From Micrasema longulum (Eukaryota; Arthropoda; Insecta; Trichoptera; Brachycentridae): a stretch of DNA of 64,000 nt. The stretch spans positions 1 to 64,000 of the forward strand of contig JAGVSM010003787.1 of NCBI GenBank assembly GCA_022494885.1, written 5' to 3'. Below are positions 23,097-35,364 of this stretch, in pieces. A model generated the notes under the pieces. The model was not told the origin of the DNA, did not search any database, and saw only the letters and a program-made list of their open reading frames with translations. Position numbers and translations under genes: made by a program. Every line of letters starts with the position of its first letter. Within the stretch, counting starts at the first letter, position 1.

Positions 23097-23115
23097 TTTT
23101 TTTTTTTTTTTTTTT
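23097..23115 (-). repeat. Poly-T run, possible poly-A tail of a reverse-strand LINE
   Basis: About 19 T residues. The reverse transcriptase remnant at 23650-24905 lies on the reverse strand upstream, so this run could be its poly-A end with a 500 bp 3' UTR. The link is inference. Confidence 0.35.
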
Positions 23116-23649
23116 AACGGTTCTATGAACCTTTTAAATAGTTACAATAAAACCAATGAAAAAAAATACAACAAAAAAAAGCAAAATATTAAAAAACATG
23201 TAGAAAAGTAAACAATGGTAAACAGTATTTTTATATTGGTAAAAGGAATATTACATTTGTAAAAAATATAAATATTTACTCTATAAAAGAAAGGTAAATT
23301 TTAGAAAATAGCAGTTTTAAAAAAAGAGAAGGGGAAAAAGGGGAAAAATAAGAAAAAAAATGTACTTGAAAAGAGAAGTTAAAAAGTTTACTTCATGGTT
23401 TATATAAATATTAATATTAAACAATAATAAATTTAAAAAAAAAACAGTTATACACACAATAGCAAAGATTGAAACCAAAAGCGTAGAAATTTAATTGTTT
23501 ATTCTTTTTCAAAACACACGACTTAATCATTAGCGGCGTGGTATAAAATAAATTTATATCATCACTGTATTGATTTGCAAGTCGCTGCATGCAAATAATT
23601 GGTGAATTAAATTAATAATAAGTACCGTGATGATGTCTGTAAAACAAAA

Positions 23650-24905
23650 AATTAAGTCTTTTTGGTCTATGTGGAATACGAAAGTTAATTAAACTTAACA
23701 GTTCGGGGCAATCAATTTTATTGTTAAATCATTCAAAAATAAACAAGAAGTCATTTATGTCCTCCTGCTTGACAGTAATGGTAAATTTAAATAAATCATT
23801 AGGGATTTATAATTTATTTCTGATACAGGTAGACCTAATTTAAATTGAATATATCTTAAAAACTTTATTTGTACTCGTTCAAGATCATATGAGTTGCAGT
23901 AATAAGCGGGACTCCAAACTGCGGATGCATACTTTAGCTGTGATCTTACAAAAGAACAAAAAAACTTTACAATTGTTTCAATATTTTGAAAATGCTAAAT
24001 GCTGCAAATAACCAAACCTAACATTTGCCTAGCCTAGTTCGAGATAATTTCATAGTGATGCGAGAAATTGAACTAAGTATCAAAAGTAACACCTAAGTCT
24101 TAAATATAATGGACTTGTTAAATGGCTACATTTTTGATAAAATATTTTGACAAAACGGGTTTTCTGAATTGATAAAAGGAGATATGGTAGCATTTTTTAA
24201 CATTTAAAAACAGTTTACTGAGTTTGCACCTTTCAGTAAGTTTGTCTTAATTTTACAGTACATTAACATCGTTTAAGTTTTTGATGATTCTCACAAGATT
24301 TAAGTCATCAGCATTAAGAACATAATTGACATCATATAAAAAAGACGATCAATCATTTATGCACTGTACAAAAAAAAGTGGCCCTAAGTGAGATCCTTGT
24401 GGTACACCCGATGTTACAGTAAATTTATATGATGAACAACCATTTAATTTTACAAAAAAATTATGATTACATAAATAACTGTTCAACCAGTTCAAACATT
24501 TTCCTTCGATTCCAAGAGATTTTAATTTTGCAGATAACATCTTATGATATACTTTGTCAAAAGCTTTTGAGGCGTCAGTATATATTGAATCAACTTGTGC
24601 ATAAGGCTTGACATATATAGTCTTCAAATAGTAAAAGATTGGTTGTAGTTGATCGTCCTGACATAAATCCATGTTGAGCAGGTGTAATTATATGTTTAAA
24701 ATTTACAATAATTTTATCTAATACTGTACTTTCAAATAGTTTGAGAATGGCAGATAATATACAAATCTGTCTGTTATTTAATACACAACACTTATCACCA
24801 GGTTTAAATATAGGTGTATAAGGTGGTTTAATTTCCATAGTTCAGGGAATTTACCAGTATGAAGAGAAATATTAAATAATGTTCTTAGAGATTGCTTGAG
24901 AGAAA
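23650..24905 (-). pseudogene. Jockey/CR1-like LINE reverse transcriptase, catalytic palm and C-terminus
   Basis: The most informative LINE remnant here. Reading down the reverse strand: KPPYTPIFKPGDKC, then NNRQICILSAILKLFEST and ITPAQHGFMSGRSTTTNLL (fingers). Next come VDSIYTDASKAFDKVYHKML (palm motif A, catalytic Asp) and TSGVPQGSHLGPLFF (motif B). NADDL (24301-24315) stands where FADD/YADD is expected (motif C), with Asn replacing the aromatic residue. Later blocks FVRSQLKYASAVWSPAY, LERVQIKFLRYIQFKLG and LPLLSSRRTLM lie at about 23950-23780. Frameshifts at several points make it inactive. No endonuclease domain remains. Confidence 0.85.
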
Positions 24906-25451
24906 GATTGCTTGGTTACAGTTGTTAGGAGTAATGTTTTTATGCTTGTAAGTACTTATTTAAGGCAGTCAGAAGTTGATTCTTATAAAAAGTTATTTTT
25001 TCTAGAAAAAAATCTTCTTTGACACTGTTTCGTGGGTTGATAAACTCTTATTACGAGATTTGTTTTCGAATTGGAAAAAATAAAAAGAAATACTTTTCTG
25101 ACATTTCGTTATTTATTGCTGTCAGCCTTTTCCCTTCTATCGGAGCTTGTAAATAATGCAAAAAAGTAAAAATGTTCTGATTTACGCCCCCTTTTGTTCA
25201 AGTGATGTTTATATATTGAGTTTATTTATGGCATTGTCCAAGAATGTAAGGTAATTCGATAAAACATGTATATTTTCAAACAGTTATGATGTATATTGGA
25301 ACTCTTAACCTGTACTTATCGTGTGTTTATCAGTGTTTTTTTCATTGTAAACTGTTTTGTGAATAAATAAATGTGAAGTGTTATTAAATTATTTGAATTC
25401 GAGAGAAACTAAATTTAAAATTAATTTAAAACTGGGGTTTTCTGTTTGAAA
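24906..25451. other. AT-rich stretch, nothing recognised
   Basis: May include more of the 5' side of the preceding reverse-strand LINE, but no motif supports this. Confidence 0.35.
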
Positions 25452-25690
25452 AAACATTGCCGGTGTCGTGGTAAGCGCATTTGCCTACTATGCGAGAAGG
25501 CCTGGGTTTGATTTCCGACATGGTTGACATGAAATATTTTTTTAAAAGGGTGTTTTTACACTCAAATATTTCATAGTCCCTGTAGTGACGCCAGAACCGT
25601 AAGTGATCAAGATGTGCAGCGATTGGTGTACTCATGAAATACCCAATGCACCATTAGGAGTGGAAGGGAATGATAATGATGAAAATAATT
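25452..25690 (+). mobile_element. tRNA-derived SINE, family A, full-length copy
   Basis: Head: GCCGGTGTCGTGGTAAGCGC, TTTGCCTACTATGCGAGAAG and box B-like GTTTGATTTCC. The body includes CATAGTCCCTGTAGTGACGC, GTAAGTGATCAAGATGTGCA and CAATGCACCATTAGGAGTGG. The tail is GATAATGATGA. About 40 bp around 25530-25570 is a local inverted repeat (GAAATATTT against AAATATTTC) not seen in the 16918 copy. Confidence 0.78.
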
Positions 25691-25809
25691 TGTCATTGAT
25701 AACATCTAATAAATAAAATAATGCTCGGTTGTTTTGGAGCTAAGTGGGCACTTTTGTTTTTTTTTACTAAATAGCATGCATTACAGAGATTCGTCTTTTA
25801 ATTAAATAA

Positions 25810-26400
25810 TGTTACATCATCGCCACCATTACCATTGTCGTCATTGTCATCATCGTCATCATCTTCATCATCATCTTCGACATCATCGTCGTCATCAACG
25901 TGGTAACCATCGTAACCACAGTCGTTGTCATCATCGTCATCATCTTCGTCATCATTGTTATCTTCGTCGTCATCATCGACATCATCGTCGTCATCAACGT
26001 GGTAATAATTATCAGCATAGTCGTTGTCATCATCATCATCGTCATCATCATCATCATTTTCGTCATCATCGAGATCATCCTTGTCATCAACATGGTAATC
26101 ATCATCACCATAGTCGTTGTCATCGTCAAAATCGTCATCATCGTCATCATCTTAGTCATCATTGTCATCTTCGTCGTCATCATCGACATCGTCGTCGTCA
26201 TCAACGTGGTTATCATCATCATCGTCATTATCGTCATCATTTTCGTCATCATCGAGATCATCTTCGTCATAAACGTGGTAATCATCATCACCATAGTCGT
26301 TATCATCGTCGTTATTATCGTTATCGTTATTATCATTACTGTTGTCGTCATCATCATCGTCGTCGTCGTTATCGCCACCATCATCGTCATTATCATAATT
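25810..26400. repeat. Compound trinucleotide repeat (ATC/GTC units) with higher-order structure
   Basis: About 590 bp are made almost entirely of CAT, CGT and CTT triplets. A divergent sub-block, AACGTGGTAA or close variants, recurs at about 25897, 25996, 26089, 26203 and 26272. Spacings of 69-114 bp are all multiples of three, so a longer unit has been duplicated within the microsatellite. The three long open frames here (His-rich, Ile/Val-rich and, on the reverse strand, Met/Thr-rich) are products of the repeat and not genes. A SINE starts 35 bp downstream. Confidence 0.9.
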
Positions 26401-26434
26401 TCCGTAATCGAACCTATTAAACTATTTATTATAG

Positions 26435-26610
26435 GTGGCCTCCGTGGTGTAATGATTAAGATGCTTGAGTCACACACGAAAGGTTTCGAGTTCGATTCCC
26501 GGTCAAAACACAAAATTTAAATGTGCTTTGTCTTAAACCTGGGTATTCTGTGCTGTAATTCACTACTGTAATTGGGCCTTTTAGCCCGTTGTGGTGCAAA
26601 ATAAAAAATG
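26435..26610 (+). mobile_element. tRNA-derived SINE, family C
   Basis: Head GGCCTCCGTGGTGTAATGAT (box A), then a CACACGAAAGG arm and GAGTTCGATTCCCGGT (box B). The body contains CTGTAATTCACTACTGTAAT, then GGGCCTTTTAGCCCGTTGTG and GTGCAAAATAAAAAATG. It is the best-preserved head of this family and the counterpart of 21808-21986. Confidence 0.82.
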
Positions 26611-27880
26611 TGTTACGTAAAGGTCACCTGGGTGAATCTTTTCTACAGATCTTTTGAGTGATCGATTCGGGGATTTTTATGTTTTTGCCTACGATTACAC
26701 TTTGCTTCATTGCCACAATGATGATTTAAATAACTCCCTTCTCTTTTTTAATCTATCCTCCTTCTGATTCTTCTTTTTATTCCCCTTTCTTATTGAGTAC
26801 TAGTATTGATTAAAGGTAATTTGTGTACAAATTCTGTTATTTCTGTTTTTGTGTTTCTGTAGTTTTTATTTTCAAATTATTTTCTTTAACGCTTTGAAAC
26901 TTTAATGATGTAAATATCAATTGTATTTTATTGGTTGGGTAGAAGCAACCTGCCAATGTACAATTTGAATTGTGTAAAAAATAATCACGTGAAATCAAAC
27001 ATCATTATTTCCATTAAAAATATTATTTCAACCTAAAACATTACGCAACATACTCCATTAGGTTAAGTTGGCGAAATTACATTTGTTTTTTTACATTTTT
27101 TCAAATAGTTTTAAATATCGATTGATGTTAAATCATTAGTGTGGCCATATATTAAGCAAAGTGTATTCGTATTAAAAAAACAAAAATTCCCACATTTTTT
27201 ACTGTTGTTCCCCCGCAACAAGATTCATAATTGCACCTCTGCGATTGTTGGGAACAGAAACGTAGGCAAAATTAGTCTATTGATTCTAATTCTAGTATAG
27301 AGACCATAAATTATTCCAATGAAAACACATTTAATAAATATTTCACACGACTCCTCGATAATTCAAATTAGGAATTCAGGCAAGTTAGGCACTCCGTTTT
27401 CAGGATTTTTACCTGAAAGTACCCATCGAGTCCAAAACACTCGTCCAGAATTCTGATTCTATTTCACACATCACTTTATTTTCCCTCCATCTGGGCACAA
27501 ATAACCCACAGTTCTTTGAAACCATAATATCAACAGATTTCTCGATAGATTCTGTTTGTTTTCTGCAAAAAGTTCATACAATTTCAGCTCCGCAGGTCGG
27601 CGGACGCCTAAAATATTAGCCGACCGTTTCAAGAAAGAGCCGAATCAATAATTCACGAAATCAGAATGTTACCCTTTCAGCGGGTGTTTCATTTATCATC
27701 CCTTTGAATTGATTTCGTAAAACAAATCCTTACTATTGTAAAGATACCCCCTGTTGACAACGATCATGTTATTAAAAAAATGTATGTAGGCGATCAATTC
27801 ACCGGTATAAATTTTGGCTGAAGATTATTTAGATGACGTTTTCAAATTATGGGAGAATTATTTCATTTTATAAAGGTTTT
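26611..27880. other. Unannotated stretch with one dispersed repeat block
   Basis: Mostly unique-looking. Positions 27398-27462 (TTCAGGATTTTTACCTGAAA, then CCATCGAGTCCAAAACACTC, then GTCCAGAATTCTGATTC) are repeated at 52606-52665 with substitutions. Positions 27560-27700 are less AT-rich and unexplained. Confidence 0.5.
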
Positions 27881-27884
27881 GTGA

Positions 27885-28150
27885 AATTTGTTACAACAGA
27901 GAGGGAATTTTTTTATCGGGAATAAAAACGTCTACGGATTTACAGGACTTATGACCTGTTATTGGCTGGTTTAAGTAGCTATTTTATACACCGTGTACAT
28001 TCACCATTTTGCCTTTGTTTAAACATTTTAATTTCCCCAGTTTTTTCATCTGTTGACTTTTGTGAAGTAAAAGAGCTGAAATCTTTTTTAATGTACTTAG
28101 ATGAGATTCATCCGGCTGAATCATTTTACCTACTAGGCCACGCTTAAAAA
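27885..28150 (+). repeat. Repeat family R-A, long forward copy
   Basis: Runs from TTGTTACAACAGAGAGGGA through CAGGACTTATGACCTGTTAT, GGCTGGTTTAAGTAGC, CACCGTGTACATTCACC, TCTGTTGACTTTTGTGAAG and GATTCATCCGGCTGAATC to CCTACTAGGCCACGC. It is collinear with 12165-12415. Confidence 0.75.
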
Positions 28151-28444
28151 CAGTTTTTTAGAGCCGGCCAAGTTGGATAGAAAACGAATTTCCAACTGAG
28201 TAGGAGAAGGGGGCGGAGGTTTGTAGAAGGGACGTTAGTCCAAGAAATAAAGGATTATTTCTATTTTTTGGAATTATAAAAAAAAAATTTTTAGGGAAAA
28301 ATATTAGAATTGTTTTAGTTTACCATGAGGAATTTTACTCTGAAGTTCCGCGGTCTGGCCCTGAAACATTGTGTATTAATTTAATTTAATTTTTTATTAT
28401 TAATTTGGACATATAACAAAAAAAACATATTTTTTACTCCATAA

Positions 28445-28605
28445 GTCATTATTATTCATCATCATCATTCCCTTTCCACACCTAATGGTGCATAGGGCTC
28501 TGCATTGGTATACTAATTGCAGCGTATCTCGATCATTTTTGTAACAGGAATGTAAGATAATCAGTCTTCACACTTCTGGTACCAGTCCAGGGCCTATGAA
28601 ATATT
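28445..28605 (-). mobile_element. SINE family A, 3' part only
   Basis: On the reverse strand: CATAGGCCCTGGACTGG, ACCAGAAGTGTGAAGACTGA, a CGAGATACGCTGC-type block, GTATACCAATGCAGAGCCC, CTATGCACCATTAGGTGTGG and a GATGATGATGAATAAT tail. The tRNA-like head is missing. Confidence 0.7.
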
Positions 28606-28609
28606 TTGG

Positions 28610-29384
28610 TTGTTGTTATCATTGCAATTTACTCACTTTATGTCAAACAAATGTATCTATGTCAAGCGCCGTTTTGAAGAAAACAAATATGCATAAAAGT
28701 TCGAACATGAATTTATTGCGAATAAAAGTATCCAAGGTTTTCTGAAATTACAGGAAATATTGAAATAATCGGTTTGAAATCGGAGTTGTCTATTGATGCG
28801 ATACGAGGGTTGAATCGATTGAATTTCCAGGATGCAATCGCATTGCCATTCAGATTCCACATTCTGAAAGGAGCTTTGAGTCCTCGCTTTAGTTTTCTTT
28901 TTAAAAGTTCAATCCCTAGTTTTATGTAAAAGACTGTAGAAATATCCTACGTGAGAGAAAAACTTCGGAAAGGCTTTGATGCGAATTGTGAACGATTCAC
29001 ATCTTTAAAATTTAAAAACGTTGTTTTTATAAACACGAATAGTGTTGAAAATGTTTTTTCATTAAAAACTATTGAATTGTAACGTTATATGGATAATTAT
29101 ATACTTGGCACGGTTTTTTCTCTGTGGAATTTTATTCTTAATGAGAAAAAAATATTTTCTAAACTTTAGAGAATATGCGGTGTCAGGCAATTTGTAATAA
29201 TAGGTATTTGAATAATGTCGAGCTAAAATCAAAGATTCATTGTCCCGTTTTCCACACAAAAAACTGGACTGATTTTGTTGTTTTTTTTAAAAAAGAGTTA
29301 AATAATAAAATTGTCTCTAAAGATATCTTTTCCGTTTATCATAATAATTATAAAAAATCTTCTTTGTGACGATAACATAAACCT
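28610..29384. other. AT-rich stretch, nothing recognised apart from a short repeat
   Basis: Positions 29225-29295 match 11655-11720. No gene was seen. Confidence 0.4.
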
Positions 29385-29862
29385 TAAGCTGAGACAACGA
29401 ATGGTCAAATGTTATATATGGTCCGTCTTATTGTACGGTGTAGAGGCGTGGACTCTAAAAGTTAATAGTATAAATTGAAGCATTTGAAATGTGGATCCAC
29501 CGTAGAATGTTAAGAATATCTTGGACCGATATGATAACCAACAATGAAGTATAACGTAGAGCCAATACTAATGGAGAACTATTCACCACTGTTAAGCTCC
29601 GTAAGATTTCATATTTTGGCCATGTGTTGAGAGATGATAAATATGCCATACTTCAGCTTGTCATGAAGGGGAAGATCGAGGGACGTAGAGGGGTCGGGAG
29701 AAAACAGCTTCCCTGGCTTCGAAACATCCGAGAATGGATCAGGATTAGAACTGTAGAGGAGCTGTTTTGCACTGCTCAGGATAGGGAAGCTTTTTCCCAA
29801 GTGATCGTCAAGATTGGGGGACCCGACATGACACGTGAAGAAGAAGAAAAATATTTTTATTT
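29385..29862 (+). pseudogene. LINE endonuclease-reverse transcriptase C-terminus
   Basis: The first block, in broken frames, reads LRQRMVKCYIWSVLLYGVEA followed by WTLK. Next come FEMWIHRRMLRISWTD and MITNNEV, then RKISYFGHVLRDDKYAIL. Last is an open block (29624-29899) with LVMKGKIEGRRGVGRKQLPW, then LRNIREWIRIRTVEELFC and AQDREAF. These fit the classical order YG.E.W, then R.+LRI.W, then GH..R, then GRR..GR....WL and A.DR of RTE/CR1-type LINE proteins. Stops and a frameshift break the first half. It ends in GAAGAAGAAGAAA, a possible tail. Confidence 0.8.
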
Positions 29863-31164
29863 TTTTTTAATCTGTACAAATTTACTTTTAAACATCTAGT
29901 AAATGTTATAACTGTAACTCTCTAAAACAAGAGACTAACTCATATTTGTGTACGTCTGAGGATGGCAGATAAAACTTGGGTGCTTTAATGTAATGTTTTG
30001 TATTTATTTTAGATAAAGAAAAATAGAAACATTATTTGTAAAAAAATAATTACAAAAACAAAACATTGTTATTAAATCTAGACAACTCAACGACATTTAC
30101 TTCTATTTTTTGTACAAAAACCATCCCACGAAACGATGCGATCGACCCAGCATTCCTAATATCTGTTGGTATCTGTTTAAATATCTTAAGTCCTTTATTT
30201 AAAAAATCACCGAAACTTTTTTATAAGTACAAGGTACAAGAAAACAATTTTAAAAAGTAAGATTAATCACAGATTTTACGTTAATTAACTATGCATACTG
30301 AAGGAGTACGGGAAAAAATTTATATACGAAAAAAAAAAAAGAAATATTATTTAAATTAAGTAAAAAGTACATAAAATGGAGAATACATTGTACAGTTCCA
30401 ACTCTAATTTCCTTTCCTCTCTCTCTGCTTCTTAGAAAAATTTACAATCAACAATAATTGATTAAACGCAGGTAGTAAATGCACATATGTATAAGTAAAA
30501 ATTAAAAGTAAAGCAAGAGATAAATTTTAAATGCTTTCAACAGATCTGATATAAATATAAAATTTACAGTGTAATATGCCACTAAAACGGTCATTATAGG
30601 AAGTCTGAATTCTTCTGGCAGGAAAGACATCTAAAATAGGGTATTTTCATGAAAATGATTTAGGTTTATTTTAATAGAATTTCGGGAATAACGTTGAATT
30701 CATATTAAATATTAAAAGCGGATTTTTACGATTCTAATGATATAACTATCAATGAACATTTCAAAAAGATGTTTTATAATTTGAGGGTTAAGAAACCAGC
30801 ATCTACAATATTCGCATTTGGCGACACGTCATATTGACGTCACATGTCAAGCCTGTGGAGTGCGTTTTCAACAAACATTTCAAACAAGTTTGGCGCGGTA
30901 GCGTAATATGTACCGTTTGTGTCGTAGGGCGCAAAAAATCTTGTTTTCAGGTAATAATAAAAAATGCACATATTCAACCTTTGTACAGAAAAAAATAGCG
31001 TTACCACCGTAGTTGTTTGCTTATTTAAAAATAACAGGAAGCCCGAAAATACCCTATTAAACATGAAAAAGTATTATATAAATTACCTCAGTTTGATAAC
31101 ATTTCAAACATCTCCTCAAGAATGGGTAAAGCATGGGTATGCAGAAAACATTAAACTGTAAATA
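29863..31164. other. Stretch without recognisable genes
   Basis: Positions 29865-29940 (CATCTAGTAAATGTTATAAC, then ACTCTCTAAAACAAGAGACT) match 42505-42590 in reverse, suggesting the 3' hairpin end of another LINE family. The rest is AT-rich. Confidence 0.4.
30815..30960 (+). repeat. Dispersed repeat of unknown type, copy 1
   Basis: Shares GAGTGCGTTTTCAACAAACA, TTTGGCGCGGTAGCGTAATA, GTACCGTTTGTGTCGTAGGG and a CTTGTTTTCAGGT end with 38672-38795 (GAGTGCGCTTCTAAAAAACA, TATGGCGCGGTAACGTAATG). The function is unknown. No tRNA-like or coding signal was recognised. Confidence 0.6.
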
Positions 31165-31315
31165 TTAAGATCATACTTTTCCTGGATTGGCACCTAAAGC
31201 ATAAAATTGATCAACTTACCTTTCTAAAATACATGATCGAGACACACAGCACGTATTTTTCCAATGCAGTTCCCTATGCAATATCAGGTGTGGATTAGGG
31301 TTTGATGATGATAAT
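31165..31315 (+). mobile_element. SINE family A, 3' part
   Basis: TCCTGGATTGGCACCTAAAG, TGATCAACTTACCTTTCT, ACATGATCGAGACACACAGC, CAATGCAGTTCCCTATGCAA and GGTGTGGATTAGGGTTTGAT align with the body of SINE family A. The tail is GATGATGATAATA. The head is absent. Confidence 0.65.
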
Positions 31316-31689
31316 ATTAAAATACAGTTTTGTGAAATAGAATCCATCTGGCAACACAGAGTCAAACACATCAAAATAATAATAAATGAGCAATTATTAT
31401 TACCAGCTGATTTTATTAAAAAAAACATGTATTATGACTTATTACTTACTGATAGTTAAAAGGACATTTAGAAAAAAATTTAATAAAAATATAATCCCTT
31501 TATTAAACAAATAATTGTTGTATAAAACATTTGATTAAAACTAAGCTCAATGAAAGTAAAATAAAATAAAACCATAAAAAGGTATACCAAGTGGAATGCA
31601 AAAGTAATATTGAAACAAACATATTTAACATCAGTATATACGTTTTTTTTTCTGTAGGGTAAAATTATTTTTATTAAAAACCCAAAATT

Positions 31690-31887
31690 TAAAAAAAAAT
31701 GGTCACAACCACCATGAACATGATCTCAATAACAGAGAAAAGGTTAAAAATCAGACTCCCCCGAAAAAAGGCGAAGTACCAAAATTCAATTTTATATAAG
31801 GCCGTAAAAAAATATCGTGATATGGGAAAAACATTTATGACCAAAAATACTCCAAATTTAAACAGAAGGTTGAGAAATATGTGTTAA
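31690..31887 (+). pseudogene. Possible LINE reverse transcriptase terminal peptide
   Basis: The end of a 62-codon frame, NSILYKAVKKYRDMGKT through NTPNLNRRLRNMC, vaguely fits the final SLFY.G.K.YN.LP and FKR.LKN block of Jockey-like proteins. A chance match in AT-rich DNA cannot be excluded. Confidence 0.3.
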
Positions 31888-34489
31888 AATACTTATAAAG
31901 AAATATGTATACATTGCTTTTATTGGAGCACACATAAGAATATGTTTATGTGTGGCCTATTACAAGATTCAATATTTATAAAATTAAAATATAAAAAAAC
32001 AGTTATGATGAGAAAAACTTATGTACCAAAATATGAATTTAAGGAAGTTAATTTGAGAATTTTGTCAAATAAATTAAAATTCAACAAACATATAATAAAA
32101 AAGAGTTGTTTTTGGTAACAGTAAAATCCCCTCTTTGTTTAAATAAAACAATTGTATTATTTATAAAAAAAAATAATTTTAAACAATAAAAAAATATCTC
32201 ACTTTTATAAAAAAATACCGAGTGAATTTTAAGGGAAAAATGAAAATTCAATTACTGTTTTGGGTATTTTCATTGAACACGTAATTACTATGAGAGTTTA
32301 ATAACGATTGAGTAAAAATCAAAGCGAAAAGCAGTGATTTATATCAGACATTAATTTAGGGATTCGTTTGCGGCTAAATTGGTACGCATTGTGTTAGTGA
32401 CCGTACGCAAGGTGGCCCAATGCTTGTTACCAATAAAGTTGGCAGGGGTATTTGTTACCGAGGATTATGGACAAACTCCTCTGAATCTTTTGTCTACCCA
32501 GCCGTTTGGTCGGAGTCAAAAACCCTCAAGGGACAAAACCCAATTAATGCAAACAATAAAAAACGGGCCCGCACTAAAAGCGATTACCCTTTCTCGGAGA
32601 AGCGATGTAGAAATAATTCCAAGCACTTGAGTTTAATTGAAAAGAAATTCATGTGTTTTGAGGTTAAATTTTTGATTAATACCAAATTAACCCTCCTGTC
32701 CAGGGTGCCACAAGTCTAAATGCGCCAAACTAAAAAAAAATACTTCAAAAAGAGATTTTGAAATTCGCATTTTTTTAACTACAAATCAATATAAAACGAT
32801 TAACCCAATGTAAATATGCCTTCCTGTAATATACATTCAACAACCAAAATCATTGAAATAAAATTTTGACAGTTACTAATATGTAGGATTTTCGTAGTTG
32901 TTGAGATTGGAGCTCCTACCACAGTTGGAGACAGACATAAGAAACAGTTTTGAGGGTTTAATAAGTATAATGCACTTTAATATGGGGCGCGAGAGCACAG
33001 CAATGATGAGTTGAACTGTGTGGTCCTTTTATAGGCCGATTTTTTTTGTTCTTCATGTCTCCATGGCGGGAATGAATTTTTTTTACTCCAGGACGTTTCT
33101 CAAGATATACCACCGATTTTGTTATTGAGTTAAGGTCATGTATGCAATACTGTTGATCTTACAGAATAAAATGTTTTGTTCAATTGAAAGTTGCGTTAAG
33201 ACCTAAGGGTCGTTACTTTATATTTCAAAGCTTGTACTACAATGGGGAGTTAATGTTTATCTTAAGAAACTTTACTTTATTTTGTAGATAAAATAAAGCT
33301 TCTTGTATGTTTGTTTGATATGTTTAATTATTAGTTGCCTACAAGGATAATAATCTTAGGGAAAAGCGCTATTATTTTTTCGCTTTAAATTTGTTTCATG
33401 AATCTAAACTTAATGTGTATTTGGAATAAATAGTTCAGGATTCAAATCTTTGTTTGAAATATTAAACTTCTGGGTAATTAACTCCAGCTCATGGTTGGTA
33501 AGATTTGGACACAAAACTGTAAGAGAAAATTTTAGAAAAAAGCGAATCTAAGTACATTTTTAGATCATAGTTTACTCAGAGGAATTTTTTATCTGTGGCC
33601 ACAGGTGTTCAATGTCTTGGATAAACATACTAAGTTCTCCAAAACGAAAGCCATTTTCAGGAGGAGTGTACATGTCTAGATTTAGTCTAAGGGAAGAAAC
33701 CATTACAGGAGACTGCTGCGAGATATTCCATAGATGTATATACTATTTAGCGTGTTGAAGATGCCCTTCGAAGTATATGTATGTTTATGTAATAATATTT
33801 CATTTTTATTTTTGCTATTATTTAATTATGTACGAGCTTTTACTTTCCATAATGTTGTGTCTCAACTCAAAACGAGATCTTTAGCCTCATGGAGCTCGAG
33901 ATACGTTAATATTATATTTTTTGTAAAATGTATGAATAAAAAAATAAAGTATATAAATTAAAATAAGAAATGTGAATAATACTGCAACTCCCGTATAAAA
34001 AATAAAAAAATAAATGAAAACTTATTATGAGGTTATGATTATTTTTTTAGTTATGGTAGTTTAGCCTAGTTCATTCCAAATTCTATTAAATGTCATACTG
34101 AACTTAAAACACATTTTTTTACATATGGCATCCTTGCGGGGGTGCAAAATGTGAAACATTTACGAACAGAGATACATAACGCTTCAATCGTTTTCCGATA
34201 TATAAACAACTTTTAAACGGAAATGAGTAAATTTTCCTGTTTGTCATTTCTGCCCGAAAACAGGTCAACACACAAATTGTCAGGAAGTGAACAACAAACC
34301 TTTTAATACAATAATGAAGAAAATATTATTCTGAATAAAAAACTATAATGTGAACATCACAAACAAGACGTAAATATCCCATGTAAATATTTGTATATGA
34401 CTACGTACCGACTTTAATGTCTTGAATATTATGTTTTTAGCTTTTCTGAGTTAAAAAATGTTTATAAATAATCACCAACCGACTTTTCT
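31888..34489. other. Long unannotated stretch
   Basis: Mostly AT-rich. Positions 32370-32640 are more balanced and hold overlapping 83- and 99-codon frames with no recognised domain. They could be part of a conserved non-coding element or an unrecognised exon. Confidence 0.4.
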
Positions 34490-34533
34490 ATGTGTAACAG
34501 TTTCGGGAGGTTCCTACCTCTTTGACAGGACAC
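34490..34533 (-). ncRNA. Hammerhead-like motif, family 1, degenerate copy C
   Basis: The reverse strand reads GTGTC, CTGTCAA (core damaged), stem II GAGGT-AGGA-ACCTC (perfect, but different bases from the other family 1 copies), CC, GAA, ACTGTT, A. The alternative but fully paired stem II is a compensatory change. Confidence 0.5.
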
Positions 34534-34670
34534 CAATTAAACTAAAAATAATTTATGAAAATATTTGTTGTTGTAGAAGTATGTTGAAAAAAAAGGGATG
34601 AAATTAGCGTGCTGGTTTTATATTTTTGAGCAACAACTATGGTGAGAGGGTTTTGCATGTTAGTTTAATT

Positions 34671-34715
34671 GGTATCCTGACGAAGCGATGGGTACATTTC
34701 AAAACAGTGAGACAA
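34671..34715 (+). ncRNA. Hammerhead-like motif, family 1, degenerate copy D
   Basis: GGTATC, intact core CTGACGA, a weak stem II region GCGAT-GGGTAC-ATTTC, AAA instead of GAA, ACAGTG, A, GACAA. It is preceded by TTTGCATGTTAGTTTAATTG, the same upstream sequence as the other copies. It lies in inverted orientation to copy C, about 140 bp away, so the pair forms a foldback structure. Confidence 0.5.
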
Positions 34716-35364
34716 AAAAGTCCAATTCGTGGCTTATTTACAAATTTTAAATAATATTTAGTAAAATGTTGGACCACGAAGTTAATGCTTTAAGTGTTAA
34801 TAATATTTTATGAATTATTATAGTTGAAAAAATTTATCGTGAATACGCTAAACCAAAGAAAAACAGCATAAATAGATTCGAGAACGGTTGGGTGCTTTCA
34901 TTACCCTCATTGTCCTTGTTTCTATTATAAAAAGAAAAAAATGTTTCAGGTGAATTAATTTTATAAATTACAATTAACGAGCCGAGGGAAAATACATTTT
35001 TAACTTTTCGCCGGTCGTCTTGCATAAGTTTTTAAAAGCGCGTTGTATAAATAAATAATTCTAGCGCGAGGTTTTTTGATTATGTAAAAAAAATCTTTAC
35101 AGGTTGCAGAGAAAATAAACAAAATTACCTTTAGCGTATTTTCAAAGAATTTTGCCATCCGTTTTTTACGTGTACGTTAATGGCTTTTAAAAATCACTTT
35201 CAACCTAAAAGCTATTTCATAATGATCCTTAAAGGATATAAATTAAACAACAAGAACAGAAAAGTTTGCCATTTTTGTTGTTTATTTTTTTATCATAAAA
35301 CTCTGAACAGTTTTCTTGTAAAGATAATCTGAGCTAAGGGCTTTACAAAAAACCGAAATTACTA

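Noticed and set aside
25809..26520. Three overlapping open frames above 200 codons (His-rich, Ile/Val-rich and Met/Thr-rich)
   Set aside because: They are produced by the ATC/GTC triplet repeat, which has no stop codon in several frames. No non-repeat protein sequence is present.
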